DNA of 64,000 nucleotides from Leucobacter sp. wl10 (GTDB taxonomy: Bacteria > Actinomycetota > Actinomycetes > Actinomycetales > Microbacteriaceae). The stretch covers positions 123,080 through 187,079 of the forward strand of contig NZ_KZ983992.1 of the NCBI RefSeq assembly GCF_003569785.1, given 5' to 3'. Below the pieces are notes generated by a model. That model was not told where the DNA came from and searched no databases. It saw only the letters and a list, made by a program, of their open reading frames with translations. Position numbers and translations under genes: made by a program. Position 1 is the first letter of the stretch. The number at the start of each line of letters is the position of its first letter. This document shows, in pieces, positions 51,969 to 61,365 of this stretch.

Positions 51969-52946
51969 ATGAGCAAGATCGAGATGGCTGGCCAGAAGAA
52001 GCTCGTCCTCATCACGGGCCGGGCCTATCCCGAGCTGGCCGAGCAGGTCGCCGCCGAGCTCGGCGCCGAGCTCGTCCCGACCGACGCGCGCACCTTCGCC
52101 AACGGCGAGCTGTACGCGCGCTTCGACGAGAGCGTGCGCGGTTCCGACGCGTTCGTCATCCAGTCGCACACCGACCCCATCAACGAGTGGCTGATGGAGC
52201 AGCTCATCATGGTCGACGCCCTGAAGCGCGCCTCCGCCAAGCGCATCACGGTGGTCGCCCCCTTCTACCCGTACTCCCGCCAGGATAAGAAGGGGCGCGG
52301 TCGCGAGCCCATCTCGGCCCGCCTCGTCGCCGACCTGTTCAAGGCCGCCGGCGCCGACCGCATCATGTCGGTCGACCTGCACGCCCCGCAGATCCAGGGG
52401 TTCTTCGACGGCCCCGTCGACCACCTGTTCGCGATGCCGGTGCTGCTCGACCACTTCAAGAAGACGATCGACCGCGACGACCTGACCGTCGTCTCGCCCG
52501 ACATGGGCCGCGTGCGCGTCGCCGACGTGTGGAGCGACAAGCTCGACGCCCCGCTCGCGATCATCCACAAGCGCCGCGACCCGCTCGTGCCGAATCAGGT
52601 CTCGGTGCACGAGATCGTCGGCACCGTGAGGGATCGCTGGTGCGTGGTGGTCGACGACATGATCGACACGGGGGGCACGATCGCGAAGGCCGCCGAGGCG
52701 CTCAAGGCGAACGGCGCCCGAGGCGTGACCATCGCCTGCACGCACGCCATCTTCTCGGGCCGGGCGACCGAGCATCTGTCGCAGGACTTCATCGACCAGG
52801 TGGTCGTCACCGACACGCTGCCTGTCCCGCCCGAGAAGCAGTTCGACAAGCTCACGGTGCTCTCGATCGCGCCGCTGCTGGCGAAGGCGATCCACGAGGT
52901 CTTCGAGGACGGGTCGGTCACCTCGATGTTCGAGGGTGCGGCGTAG
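51969..52946 (+). CDS. prs: Ribose-phosphate pyrophosphokinase
   Basis: 325 aa class I PRPP synthase. FYPYSRQDKKGRGREPISARLVADL contains the catalytic and flexible-loop residues; the PRPP loop is VVVDDMIDTGGT; the N-terminal LITGRAYPELA and NGELYARFDESVRGSDAFVIQS match the family. It supplies PRPP for nucleotide and histidine synthesis. An in-frame ATG at 51984 is an alternative. Its TAG lies 1 bp from the stop of the convergent hutI. Confidence 0.97.
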   Translation: MSKIEMAGQKKLVLITGRAYPELAEQVAAELGAELVPTDARTFANGELYARFDESVRGSDAFVIQSHTDPINEWLMEQLIMVDALKRASAKRITVVAPFYPYSRQDKKGRGREPISARLVADLFKAAGADRIMSVDLHAPQIQGFFDGPVDHLFAMPVLLDHFKKTIDRDDLTVVSPDMGRVRVADVWSDKLDAPLAIIHKRRDPLVPNQVSVHEIVGTVRDRWCVVVDDMIDTGGTIAKAAEALKANGARGVTIACTHAIFSGRATEHLSQDFIDQVVVTDTLPVPPEKQFDKLTVLSIAPLLAKAIHEVFEDGSVTSMFEGAA

Positions 52947-52947
52947 T

Positions 52948-54183
52948 TCAGTGTAGGCGTTTGCCTGCGTGCCAGACGGCGGTGGTGAGGGGCATGCCGG
53001 GGCGGTAGGCGAGATGGGTGGCGGAGGGCGCGTCGAGCAGTTGCAGGTCGGCTCGGGCGCCGGGCCGGATCGCGCCGATCGCGGGTTGCGTTTCGCCCCG
53101 GGGGTTCCGCCATCCGTCCTGGTGCAGGCCGAGCGCGATCGCGCCGCCGAGGGTCGCCGCGCGGACGGCTTCTTGGATCGTGAGTCCCATCTGCAGCACC
53201 GCGGTCGCGACGCAGAAGCCCATCGAGCTGGTGTAGGAGGTGCCCGGGTTGCAGTTGGAGGCGATCGCGAGCACGGCGCCGTCGTCGAGCAGTCGGCGTG
53301 CGGGGGCGAGTGGTACGCGAGTGGAGAGGTCGCAGGCGGGGAGCACGGTGGCGACGGTGCCGCGGGGTCCGGCCCCGTCCCGCCATTCGGCCCAGGAGCC
53401 GGCCAGCGCGGCGATGTCGGCGTCTTCGAGGAACCCGAGGTGGTCCACGCTCAGCGACCCGTGCTCCACGGCCAGGCGCGCGCCCGGGCCGTGGCCGAGC
53501 TGGTTGCCGTGCACGCGGGTGGCGAGGCCCGCCGCGCGGGCGCTCTCGAGCACGCGCCGGGTGGCGGCCTCGTCGAAGGCTCCCGCCTCGCAGAACACGT
53601 CGACGGCGCTGACGTGGGGGGCGACGGCGTCGAGCATGGGCCCGGTGACGAGGTCGAGGTAGGCCTCGGGGTCCTCGCCGGCGGGCACGACATGCGCGCC
53701 CAGGAACGTGACCGAGTCGGCCTGCTCGCCCGCGATGCGGGCTGCGCGCACCTCGTCGCCGATCGTGAGGCCGTAGCCGGTCTTCGTCTCGATCGTGGTG
53801 GTGCCGCCGCGCCGCGCCTCGGCGACGAGCCGGGTCAGATTGCGGGAGAGCTCGGCGTCGGAGGCGGCCCGCGTCGCCTCGACCGTCACGTTGATGCCTC
53901 CGGCCGCGTACGCCTCGCCGGCCATGCGCGCCTCGAACTCCGCGGTGCGATCGCCCGCGAACACCAGGTGGGTGTGCGAGTCGACCCACCCCGGCAGCAT
54001 GGCGCGGCCTTCGGCGTCGACGCGCTCGTCGGCGGCGGGCGCCTGCGCCGCCGGCCCGACCCAGGCGATGCGCGACCCCTCGACGACCACGGCGGCGTCG
54101 CGCAGGCGGCCGCCGAGGCCCTCGCCGAGCGAATCGTCGTTCGTGGTGAGCTCGCCGATGCGGTCGATCAGCAGCGAGGTCAT
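52948..54183 (-). CDS. hutI: Imidazolonepropionase HutI
   Basis: 411 aa amidohydrolase that opens imidazolone-propionate to formiminoglutamate, the third step of histidine degradation. Motifs: metal site SHTHLVFAGDR near 69-79, the GGTTTIETKTGYGL substrate block, metal ligands in VHGNQLGHG and DHLGFL, and ASNCNPGTSYTSSM near 325. ATG 54183 lies 52 bp after hutU on the same strand. No hutH or formiminoglutamase appears beside it, although an arginase-fold enzyme at 37 kb belongs to the superfamily that includes formiminoglutamase. Confidence 0.95.
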   Translation of the reverse strand: MTSLLIDRIGELTTNDDSLGEGLGGRLRDAAVVVEGSRIAWVGPAAQAPAADERVDAEGRAMLPGWVDSHTHLVFAGDRTAEFEARMAGEAYAAGGINVTVEATRAASDAELSRNLTRLVAEARRGGTTTIETKTGYGLTIGDEVRAARIAGEQADSVTFLGAHVVPAGEDPEAYLDLVTGPMLDAVAPHVSAVDVFCEAGAFDEAATRRVLESARAAGLATRVHGNQLGHGPGARLAVEHGSLSVDHLGFLEDADIAALAGSWAEWRDGAGPRGTVATVLPACDLSTRVPLAPARRLLDDGAVLAIASNCNPGTSYTSSMGFCVATAVLQMGLTIQEAVRAATLGGAIALGLHQDGWRNPRGETQPAIGAIRPGARADLQLLDAPSATHLAYRPGMPLTTAVWHAGKRLH

Positions 54184-54235
54184 GCGCGTCCCGCCACCCG
54201 CGGCAGCGGAGCGCGGGCGCCCGCGCTGCGGCACG

Positions 54236-55933
54236 CTACCACGCCGTGTCCGTGTTGCGGATCACGGGCGCCATCGGCACGCGCACGCCGCGCTCGGCCG
54301 CCACGTCCGCGGCGCGCCGGTAGCCCGCGTCGACGTGCCGGATCACGCCCATGCCCGGGTCGTTGGTGAGCAGCCGCTGCAGCTTCTCCGCGGCGAGCGG
54401 GGTGCCGTCGGCGACCGAGACCTGCCCCGAGTGGATGGAGCGGCCGATACCCACCCCGCCGCCGTGGTGCAGCGACACCCAGGTCGCGCCCGAGGACGCG
54501 GCGGTGAGCGCGTTGAGCAGCGGCCAGTCGGCGATCGCGTCCGAGCCGTCGGCCATCGCCTCGGTCTCGCGGTAGGGTGAGGCGACGGAACCGGAGTCGA
54601 GGTGGTCGCGGCCGATCACGATCGGCGCCTTGAGCCTGCCCTCGGCGACGAGTTCGTTGAAGCGCACCGCGGCGCGGGCCCGCTCGCCGTAGCCGAGCCA
54701 GCAGATGCGGGCCGGGAGGCCCTCGAACTCGACGCGCTGCTGCGCGGCGCGGATCCAGCGGCGCAGATGCTCGTTCTCGGGGAAGAGCTCGAGGATCGCC
54801 TCGTCGGTGACGCGGATGTCCTCGGGATCGCCCGAGAGCGCGGCCCAGCGGAACGGGCCGAGGCCCTCGCAGAACAGCGGCCGGATGTAGGCGGGCACGA
54901 AGCCGGGGAACTCGAAGGCGCGGTCGTAGCCGCCGTGGCGGGCCTCGTCGCGGATCGAGTTGCCGTAGTCGAAGACCTCGGCGCCGGCGTCCTGGAACTC
55001 GACCATGGCTCGCACCTGCGCGGCCATCGACGCGCGGGCGTCGCGGGTGAAGGCCTCGGGATCTCTCGCTGCGCGATCCCGCCACTCCCCGACCGTGTAC
55101 CCGATCGGCAGGTACGACAGCGGGTCGTGCGCCGAGGTCTGATCCGTCACGATGTCGATCGTGATCTCGCCCGCGCGGTGGCGGCGCAGGATCTCGGGGA
55201 ACACCTCGGCGGCGTTGCCGACGAGGCCGACCGACCAGCCGCGCCGTTCCGCTTTCGCCCGCTGCACCCGGGCGAGCGCCTCGTCGAGATCGGTCACGAC
55301 CTCGTCGAGATAGCGCTTGCCCGCCCGTCGGCGCAGACGGCTCTCGTCGACATCGACGATGAGGCAGGCGCCGTCGTTCAGGGTCACCGCGAGAGGCTGC
55401 GCACCGCCCATGCCGCCGCAGCCGCCCGTGAGGGTGAGCGTTCCGGCCAGGGAACCCGCGAAGCGCTTACGGGCCACTGCGGCGAAGGTCTCGAACGTGC
55501 CCTGCAGAATACCCTGGGTGCCGATGTAGATCCACGACCCCGCCGTCATCTGCCCGTACATCGTGAGGCCCTCGGCCTCGAGCCGGCGAAACTCCGGCCA
55601 CGTCGCCCAATCGCCGACGAGATTCGAGTTCGCGATCAGCACCCGCGGCGCCCACGCACTCGTGCGGAACACGCCCACGGGCTTGCCCGACTGCACCAGC
55701 AGCGTCTCATCCTCCTCCAGATCGCGCAGCGTGCCGACGATCGCGTCGAACGCCTCCCAGCTGCGGGCCGCGCGCCCCGTGCCGCCGTAGACGACCAGAT
55801 CGTCGGGCCGCTCGGCGACCTCCGGATCGAGATTGTTCATCAGCATCCGCAGCGGCGCCTCGGTCTGCCAGCTCTTCGCGGAGATCTCGGTGCCGCGAGG
55901 GGCTCGAACGGGGCGGGCGCCGGGAAGCGTCAT
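54236..55933 (-). CDS. hutU: Urocanate hydratase HutU
   Basis: 565 aa NAD-dependent lyase; adds water to urocanate. NAD site [20 protein letters not shown] near 178-197; [46 protein letters not shown]; and late [25 protein letters not shown] 55933 has AAAGGA 8 nt upstream and is preferred to ATG 55954. First gene of the hutU-hutI unit; histidine ammonia-lyase is not in the window. Confidence 0.96.
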   Translation of the reverse strand: MTLPGARPVRAPRGTEISAKSWQTEAPLRMLMNNLDPEVAERPDDLVVYGGTGRAARSWEAFDAIVGTLRDLEEDETLLVQSGKPVGVFRTSAWAPRVLIANSNLVGDWATWPEFRRLEAEGLTMYGQMTAGSWIYIGTQGILQGTFETFAAVARKRFAGSLAGTLTLTGGCGGMGGAQPLAVTLNDGACLIVDVDESRLRRRAGKRYLDEVVTDLDEALARVQRAKAERRGWSVGLVGNAAEVFPEILRRHRAGEITIDIVTDQTSAHDPLSYLPIGYTVGEWRDRAARDPEAFTRDARASMAAQVRAMVEFQDAGAEVFDYGNSIRDEARHGGYDRAFEFPGFVPAYIRPLFCEGLGPFRWAALSGDPEDIRVTDEAILELFPENEHLRRWIRAAQQRVEFEGLPARICWLGYGERARAAVRFNELVAEGRLKAPIVIGRDHLDSGSVASPYRETEAMADGSDAIADWPLLNALTAASSGATWVSLHHGGGVGIGRSIHSGQVSVADGTPLAAEKLQRLLTNDPGMGVIRHVDAGYRRAADVAAERGVRVPMAPVIRNTDTAW

Positions 55934-56149
55934 GGTGAGGTTCCTTTCGATCATGCGCGGCGGCAACACCGCCTCGCATCCATCACACCGCCTCACAGCA
56001 ACCACGGCAACGCAGATCCCACCCCCGACGTCCGGGATCCCAGACCCCCCGGAAGAACCACCCCGAACCGACGGGCGCCTCGCCAGTGCGCACAGCCGCG
56101 GGTACCCGCCGCCGAGCGAGATCACCGCGAGCCCCAACTGCGGAGCTCG

Positions 56150-57685
56150 TTACGCCCCGACCACGTCGACCGCCTCCGTGCCGTAGGCCCCGGGCTCGGT
56201 GCCGTGCCCGATCCGGCGGTAGACGTCGGGCTTGGACGAGCGGAGCCTCAGCCCCCACGCGATGCCCGCGACGCCGGCGACGAAGATCATGCCGGGCAGG
56301 ATGAACGTCGTCGCGTCCGGCTGCTCCTGAGCGAGCATGAGCTGGAAGTTGGCCAGGATCATGATGAACACCCAGAGCAGCGCCAGGCCGGAGACGAGGG
56401 GCGCGACGACGACGGTCCAGACGCCGAGGCCGCGGCGGTCCCGGCGGAAGAACCCGATGACGGCGGCCGCGATGATCGCCATGAGCAGCACGAGCCCGGC
56501 CGCTCCCGTGTTGGTGAGCCACGTGAACATGGTGAGCACGGGGTACAGGAACGCCATGTCGCCGAACATCGCCTCGGCGCCGCCGAGGGGGTCTCCCGTG
56601 ATCGCGAAGCCGGCCACGACGACGAGCGCGATCACGGTCTGCGCCACCGAGCCGGCCCACGGGGCGCCGGCCGCACTGGTGCGGCTGAACCGGTGAGGAA
56701 GCACGCCCTCGCGACCGAGCGAGAAGAAGTAGCGGGCCACCGCGTTGTGGAACGACTGCAGCGCCGCGAAGAGGCTGGTGAGGAACAGCAGGGTCATGAT
56801 GTCGGCGAATACGACGCCCACCCGGTCGGTCATGAACACGAACATCAGGTCGGGGCCGGAGGCCTGCGACTGCTCGACGATCTGCGACGGGCCGATCCCG
56901 ACCGAGAAGGCCCACGCGCTGAAGGCGTAGAAGATGCCGATGATGGCGACCGCGGCGTAGGTGGCGCGGGGAACCGTGCGCTTGGGGTCCTTGGCCTCCT
57001 CGCCGTAGATGGCGGCCCCCTCGAAGCCCATGAAGGCGGCGACGCCGAAGACGAGGATGATGCCGAGCGCGGGGCCGAAGAGGGTCGCGGGGTCCAGCGT
57101 CTGTGCGGTCACACCCTCGGGAGCGGCGCCGAGGGAGACGATGTCGAAGACGATGACCACCAGGAACTCGAGGGCCACCAGCACGCCGAGCACCTTGGCG
57201 GAGAGGTCGACCCGGTTGACGCCGAGCACGCCGACCACGACGATGCAGAGCAGGATCCAGAGCCACCAGGGCGACGCGAAGCCGAACTTGGCCTCCAGGA
57301 ACGTCGACAGCTGAAAGCCGAAGAGACCGTAGATGCCGATCTGCATCGCGTTGTAGGCGACGAGCGCGATGAGCGACGCGCCGACGCCGAGCGGGCGGCC
57401 GAGGCCCTGCGAGATGTAGGCGTAGAACGCGCCCGCGTTGGTGATGTAGCGGCTCATCGCCGTGTACCCCACGGCGAAGACCGCGAGGATCACCGCGATG
57501 AGCAGGAAGCCGAGCGGTACCCCGAGCGACTCGGTGACCGCGAACGACGTGGTGACGCCGCCGGCGACGACCGTCAAGGGAGCCGATGCCGCGATGATCA
57601 TGAAGGTGATCGCGGGGACGCCGAGCGTGCGGCGGCTGAGACCCGGATCGTGCTGCGCCGCTTCAGGCGCGGAATGAGCGCTCAT
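56150..57685 (-). CDS. APC-superfamily amino acid/amine permease
   Basis: 511 aa with about 12-14 hydrophobic helices. The start SRRTLGVPAITFMIIAASAPLTVVAGG is typical of the APC family, and the first helix holds the conserved small-residue break. EGAAIYGEEAKDPKRTVPRATYAAVAI is the APC signature between helices 5 and 7. The substrate is not fixed: it lies 217 bp upstream of hutU and 276 bp downstream of the hpaD operon end, so histidine/urocanate, tyramine or hydroxyphenylacetate-related amines are all possible. ATG 57685 has GAGG upstream. Confidence 0.9.
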   Translation of the reverse strand: MSAHSAPEAAQHDPGLSRRTLGVPAITFMIIAASAPLTVVAGGVTTSFAVTESLGVPLGFLLIAVILAVFAVGYTAMSRYITNAGAFYAYISQGLGRPLGVGASLIALVAYNAMQIGIYGLFGFQLSTFLEAKFGFASPWWLWILLCIVVVGVLGVNRVDLSAKVLGVLVALEFLVVIVFDIVSLGAAPEGVTAQTLDPATLFGPALGIILVFGVAAFMGFEGAAIYGEEAKDPKRTVPRATYAAVAIIGIFYAFSAWAFSVGIGPSQIVEQSQASGPDLMFVFMTDRVGVVFADIMTLLFLTSLFAALQSFHNAVARYFFSLGREGVLPHRFSRTSAAGAPWAGSVAQTVIALVVVAGFAITGDPLGGAEAMFGDMAFLYPVLTMFTWLTNTGAAGLVLLMAIIAAAVIGFFRRDRRGLGVWTVVVAPLVSGLALLWVFIMILANFQLMLAQEQPDATTFILPGMIFVAGVAGIAWGLRLRSSKPDVYRRIGHGTEPGAYGTEAVDVVGA

Positions 57686-57851
57686 GGTGGGGATTCCTCT
57701 CCTGGCCTCACTGCGCACCGGCCTCGGTGCCGGCCGCAGGGCTGTTGCTGCCGAGTCTAGGGAGGGGCGAACGAGAGGAGAAGGGCGCGCCTGTGCACAG
57801 AGCGCAAGGAGCATGAGGATCGGCGCAGGGCTATCCAAATGGAAAGTCAGC

Positions 57852-57880
57852 GGCGGTCGGTGGCGGTCGGTGGCGGTCGG
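57852..57880. repeat. Three tandem copies of a 10-bp unit
   Basis: GGCGGTCGGT at 57852-57861 and 57862-57871, followed by GGCGGTCGG at 57872-57880, in the gap between the permease and hpaD genes. Possibly a slippage array. Confidence 0.7.
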
Positions 57881-57897
57881 CGTGCCGCCGCTCAAGC

Positions 57898-57926
57898 GGG
57901 GCCGGGGCGCACCGCGCCCCGGCCCC
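57898..57926 (-). terminator. Hairpin terminator after hpaD
   Basis: Perfect 13-bp arms GGGGCCGGGGCGC (57898-57910) and complement (57914-57926) with loop ACC, 36 nt beyond the hpaD stop on the minus strand. Confidence 0.75.
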
Positions 57927-57961
57927 GATCCCGAACCCGCTGCGCAGGCCCGAGCAGCGAT

Positions 57962-59104
57962 CTACAGCGTCTCGCCGAGCTTGAAGCCCCTGGTCTCGTC
58001 GCCCTCGCGGGTGTACGAGAAGCCGTCGGCCCCGATGGTGACCTCCATCTCGGAGTCGTCGGTGCGCCTGACGACCGGCTGCGGGTTGCCGTCGAGGTCG
58101 AGCACGAGCGAGGCCTCGGTGTACCACGAGGGCACGACCGGGTTGCCCCACCAGTCGCGGCGCTGGTTGTCGTGCACGTCCCAGGTGACGACCGGGTTGT
58201 CGGGGTCGCCCGTGTAGTAGTCCTGGGTGTAGATCTCGACGCGGTGGCCGTCGGGATCGAGCAGGTACAGGTAGAACGCGTTCGACACGCCGTGGCGACC
58301 GGGACCGCGCTCGATCCGGTCGGAGATGCGCAGCGCGCCGAGCTTGTCGCAGATCGCGAGGATGTTGTGCTTCTCGTGCGTGGCGAATGCGACGTGGTGC
58401 ATGCGGGGGCCGTCGCCGCCCGTCGCGGCGGTGTCGTGCACGGTCGGCTTGCGGCGCATCCACGCGGCGTACACCGTGCCCTCGTTGTCCTGGATGTCCT
58501 CGGTCACGCGGAAGCCGAGGTCCTGGTAGTGGCGCACGGCGCGGGGCACGTCGGGGGTGACCTGGTTGAAGTGGTCGAGGCGCACGAGCTCGCCGGGCTT
58601 GTGCAGGTCGTAGCGCCAGGCGAGGCGCTCGACGTGCTCGGTCTGGTAGAAGAACTCGTAGGGGAAGCCGAGCGGGTCGACCACCCGCACCGAGTCGCCG
58701 ATGCCCTTCACGAAGCCGTTCTCGTTGCGGCGCACGTCGCAACCGAGTTCGGTGTAGAAGTCGACCGCCCGGTCGAGATCCCCGGGAGTGCGCACGCGGT
58801 ACGAGAACGCGGCGACCGCGGCCACGGGGCCCCTGCGCAGCACGAGGTTGTGGTGGATGAACTCCTCTGTGGAGCGGAGGTAGATCGCCTCGTCGTCCTC
58901 CTCGGTCACGTAGAGGCCGAGCACGTCGACGTAGAACTCGCGCGAGGCGGCGAGGTCGGTGACCACGAGCTCCATGTAGGCGCAGCGCAGGATGTCGGGC
59001 GCCTCGGCCTGCGGGGTGGCGACGGGGTTGTCGGAGTGGATCGGGGCTTCCTCGGTGACCCAGAAGCCCGAGGAGGTCTTGTCGCTGTCGTTGAGCTTTG
59101 CCAT
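57962..59104 (-). CDS. hpaD: 3,4-dihydroxyphenylacetate (homoprotocatechuate) 2,3-dioxygenase
   Basis: 380-aa extradiol ring-cleavage enzyme of the vicinal-oxygen-chelate type. Metal ligands fit the Brevibacterium fuscum HPCD positions (as I recall them) with a constant shift of +23: His178 (LDHFN), His237 (MHHVAF), Glu290 (RVEIY), plus the acid-base His223 (TVHDT) and Tyr280. The first 35 residues are a hydrophilic extension. It opens homoprotocatechuate to 5-carboxymethyl-2-hydroxymuconate semialdehyde, substrate of the preceding gene product. ATG 59104 follows AAGGA. A terminator is at 57898. Confidence 0.95.
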   Translation of the reverse strand: MAKLNDSDKTSSGFWVTEEAPIHSDNPVATPQAEAPDILRCAYMELVVTDLAASREFYVDVLGLYVTEEDDEAIYLRSTEEFIHHNLVLRRGPVAAVAAFSYRVRTPGDLDRAVDFYTELGCDVRRNENGFVKGIGDSVRVVDPLGFPYEFFYQTEHVERLAWRYDLHKPGELVRLDHFNQVTPDVPRAVRHYQDLGFRVTEDIQDNEGTVYAAWMRRKPTVHDTAATGGDGPRMHHVAFATHEKHNILAICDKLGALRISDRIERGPGRHGVSNAFYLYLLDPDGHRVEIYTQDYYTGDPDNPVVTWDVHDNQRRDWWGNPVVPSWYTEASLVLDLDGNPQPVVRRTDDSEMEVTIGADGFSYTREGDETRGFKLGETL

Positions 59105-59130
59105 GATGTGCTTCCTTGCAGTGGTGGGAG

Positions 59131-60630
59131 TTACTTGTTGCCGGCGCCGAAGCGGGGGCTGTGCGCCTCGTTGAGGGTGATGTGCACGGCCTGCTGATCG
59201 GTGTAGAAGTCGATCGAGCGGTAGCCGCCCTCGTGCCCGAGGCCCGAGGCCTTCACGCCGCCGAAGGGGGTGCGCAGGTCGCGCACGTTGTTCGAGTTGA
59301 GCCAGACCATGCCGGCCTCGACCGACTGCGCGAAGTTGTGGGCGCGCTTGAGGTTCGAGGTCCAGATGTAGGCCGCCAGGCCGTACCTGGTGTTGTTCGC
59401 CAGCGCGAGCGCCTCCTCGTCGGTGTCGAACGGGGTGATCGCGACGACCGGGCCGAAGATCTCCTCCTGGAAGATGCGGGCGTCGGGCTCGACGTCGGCG
59501 AACACGGTCGGGGCGACGTAGTTGCCCGTGGGGAAGCCGTCGGGGCGGCCGCCGCCGGCGACGAGGCGGCCCTCGCTCTTGCCGATCTCGACGTAGCTCA
59601 TCACCTTGTCGTAGTGCTCCGGGTGCACGAGCGCGCCCACCTCGGTGGCCGGATCGCTGGGCAGGCCCACCACGATGTTCTTCGCGCGCTCGGCGTAGCG
59701 CTCCACGAACTCGTCGTAGATGTCGCGCTGCACGAGGATGCGGCTGCCCGCGGTGCAGCGCTCGCCGTTGAGGCTGAACACGCCGAAGACGGTGGCGTCG
59801 AGCGCGGCCTCGAGGTCGGCGTCGGCGAAGACGACGGCGGGGCTCTTGCCGCCGAGCTCCATCGACAGGCCCTTGAGGTGAGGGGCGGCGTTGCCGAAGA
59901 TGATCTGGCCGGTGCGGCTCTCGCCCGTGAACGAGATGAGCGGCACGTCGGGGTGCTTCACGAGGGCGTCGCCCGCCGACTCGCCGAAGCCGCCCACGAG
60001 GTTGAACACGCCGTCGGGCACACCCGCCTCGCGGAAGATCTCGCCCCACAGCGAGGCCGACAGCGGCGTGAACTCGGCCGGCTTCAGCACGACGGTGTTG
60101 CCGGTCGCGAGGGCCGGCCCGAGCTTCCACGACTCGAGCATGAACGGCGTGTTCCAGGGGGTGATGAGGCCGGCGACGCCGATCGGCTTGCGATTCACGT
60201 AGTTGATCTGGCGACCGGGCACCTTGAAGGTGTCGTCGTGCTGCGCCACGATCAGGTCGGCGAAGAAGCGGAAGTTCTCGGCGGCGCGTCGGGCCTGGCC
60301 CTTGGCCTGCGTGATGGGCAGGCCCGAGTCGAAGCTCTCGAAGCGCGCGAGCTGCTCGTCGCGCGACTCGACGATGTCGGCGACCCTGTGCAGGATGCGC
60401 GAGCGCTCGCGGGGGAGCATCTTCGGCCAGGGGCCCTCGTCGAACGCGCGCTTCGCTGCGGCGACCGCGAGGTCGATGTCGGCCTGCTGACCGGAGGCGG
60501 CCATGATGTAGGTCTCGTTCGATACGGGGTCGAGGACCTCGAACTCCTCGCCGCCGACGGAGTCGACGTGCTCGCCGTCGATGAAGTGGCGGATCTTGTC
60601 TGGCAGCCCGGCGGGCTTCTCCTGGGTCAT
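59131..60630 (-). CDS. hpaE: 5-carboxymethyl-2-hydroxymuconate semialdehyde dehydrogenase
   Basis: 499-aa NAD(P)-dependent aldehyde dehydrogenase. Catalytic Glu in SMELGGKSP and nucleophile Cys in LNGERCTAGSR; ITPWNTPF and LKPAEFTPLSA in the cofactor domain; GGVKASGLGHEGGYRSIDFYTD at the end. It oxidises the ring-cleavage product from HpaD, which is encoded 26 bp downstream, so both share one mRNA. The gntR gene ends 46 bp upstream. Confidence 0.94.
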   Translation of the reverse strand: MTQEKPAGLPDKIRHFIDGEHVDSVGGEEFEVLDPVSNETYIMAASGQQADIDLAVAAAKRAFDEGPWPKMLPRERSRILHRVADIVESRDEQLARFESFDSGLPITQAKGQARRAAENFRFFADLIVAQHDDTFKVPGRQINYVNRKPIGVAGLITPWNTPFMLESWKLGPALATGNTVVLKPAEFTPLSASLWGEIFREAGVPDGVFNLVGGFGESAGDALVKHPDVPLISFTGESRTGQIIFGNAAPHLKGLSMELGGKSPAVVFADADLEAALDATVFGVFSLNGERCTAGSRILVQRDIYDEFVERYAERAKNIVVGLPSDPATEVGALVHPEHYDKVMSYVEIGKSEGRLVAGGGRPDGFPTGNYVAPTVFADVEPDARIFQEEIFGPVVAITPFDTDEEALALANNTRYGLAAYIWTSNLKRAHNFAQSVEAGMVWLNSNNVRDLRTPFGGVKASGLGHEGGYRSIDFYTDQQAVHITLNEAHSPRFGAGNK

Positions 60631-60676
60631 GTCTCTCTCCAGTGGTGATGGGGATGGTCGGGGTGGGGCTGCGGGG

Positions 60677-61363
60677 TCAGGCGGCCGGTGCGGCCGTCCG
60701 CTCTCCCGCGTGCCGGTGCTCGTCGGAGTAGGCGAGCACGGCGTCGAGCGTCGCCGTGCGGTGCGCTCGGGCGGTCATCTCGATCTCGAGGGGCGCGGCG
60801 CGATCCTCGACGAGCTGCAGGATCCGGTCGTGCTCGTCGACCGACTCCCGCGCCCGGCCGGGCACGAAGCTGAACGACGAGTTGCGCAGCACCTTCATGC
60901 GGTTCCAGCCGCGGTGCACGAGGTCGAGGATGTGCGGGTTGGGGCAGGCCTCGAACAGCACGCTGTGGAACTCGAGGTTGAGCTCGGTGAAGCGCTGCGG
61001 GTCGAACGCGCTGAGCGACTCCCGCATCGTCTGGTTGACGAGGCGTGCGCGGCGGATCTGATCCTCGGTGATGCGCGGCGCCGCGAGCGCGGTGGCGGCG
61101 CCCTCGACGAGCGCGAGCGTCTGCATGGTGTGCAGGTACTCGGTCTCCTTGATGAGGGCGACCTGCGCGCCGACGTTGCGCTCGAAGGTGACGAGCTGCT
61201 CGGCCTCGAGGCGGCGGATCGCCTCGCGCACGGGCACGACCGACATGCCGAGCTCGTTCGCGATGGGCGCGAGCACGAGGCGGTAGCCGGGCACGTACCG
61301 GCCGCTGTCGATGCGTTCCCGGATCAGGCGGTACGCGCGCTCGGACTTCGACTCCGCGGTCAC
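60677..61363 (-). CDS. GntR (FCD-type) transcriptional regulator of the hpa operon
   Basis: 228 aa with a GntR winged helix (ERAYRLIRERIDSGRYVPGYRLVLAPIANELGMSVVPVREAIRRLEAEQLV) and an FCD-type ligand domain (NLEFHSVLFEA, ending in metal-binding His residues). It is located inside the operon, 2 bp after the FAH-RraA gene stop, at GTG 61363, so its level rises and falls with the pathway. It probably senses a homoprotocatechuate intermediate. Confidence 0.9.
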   Translation of the reverse strand: MTAESKSERAYRLIRERIDSGRYVPGYRLVLAPIANELGMSVVPVREAIRRLEAEQLVTFERNVGAQVALIKETEYLHTMQTLALVEGAATALAAPRITEDQIRRARLVNQTMRESLSAFDPQRFTELNLEFHSVLFEACPNPHILDLVHRGWNRMKVLRNSSFSFVPGRARESVDEHDRILQLVEDRAAPLEIEMTARAHRTATLDAVLAYSDEHRHAGERTAAPAA

Positions 61364-61365
61364 GG

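Noticed and set aside
54602..57760. 1052-codon plus-strand frame across hutU and the permease
   Set aside because: Antisense to hutU and the APC permease; composition dominated by Arg, Gly, Asp and His without motifs.
57852..57880. CRISPR-like array
   Set aside because: Units are 10 bp, directly adjacent and only three in number, without spacers or cas genes.
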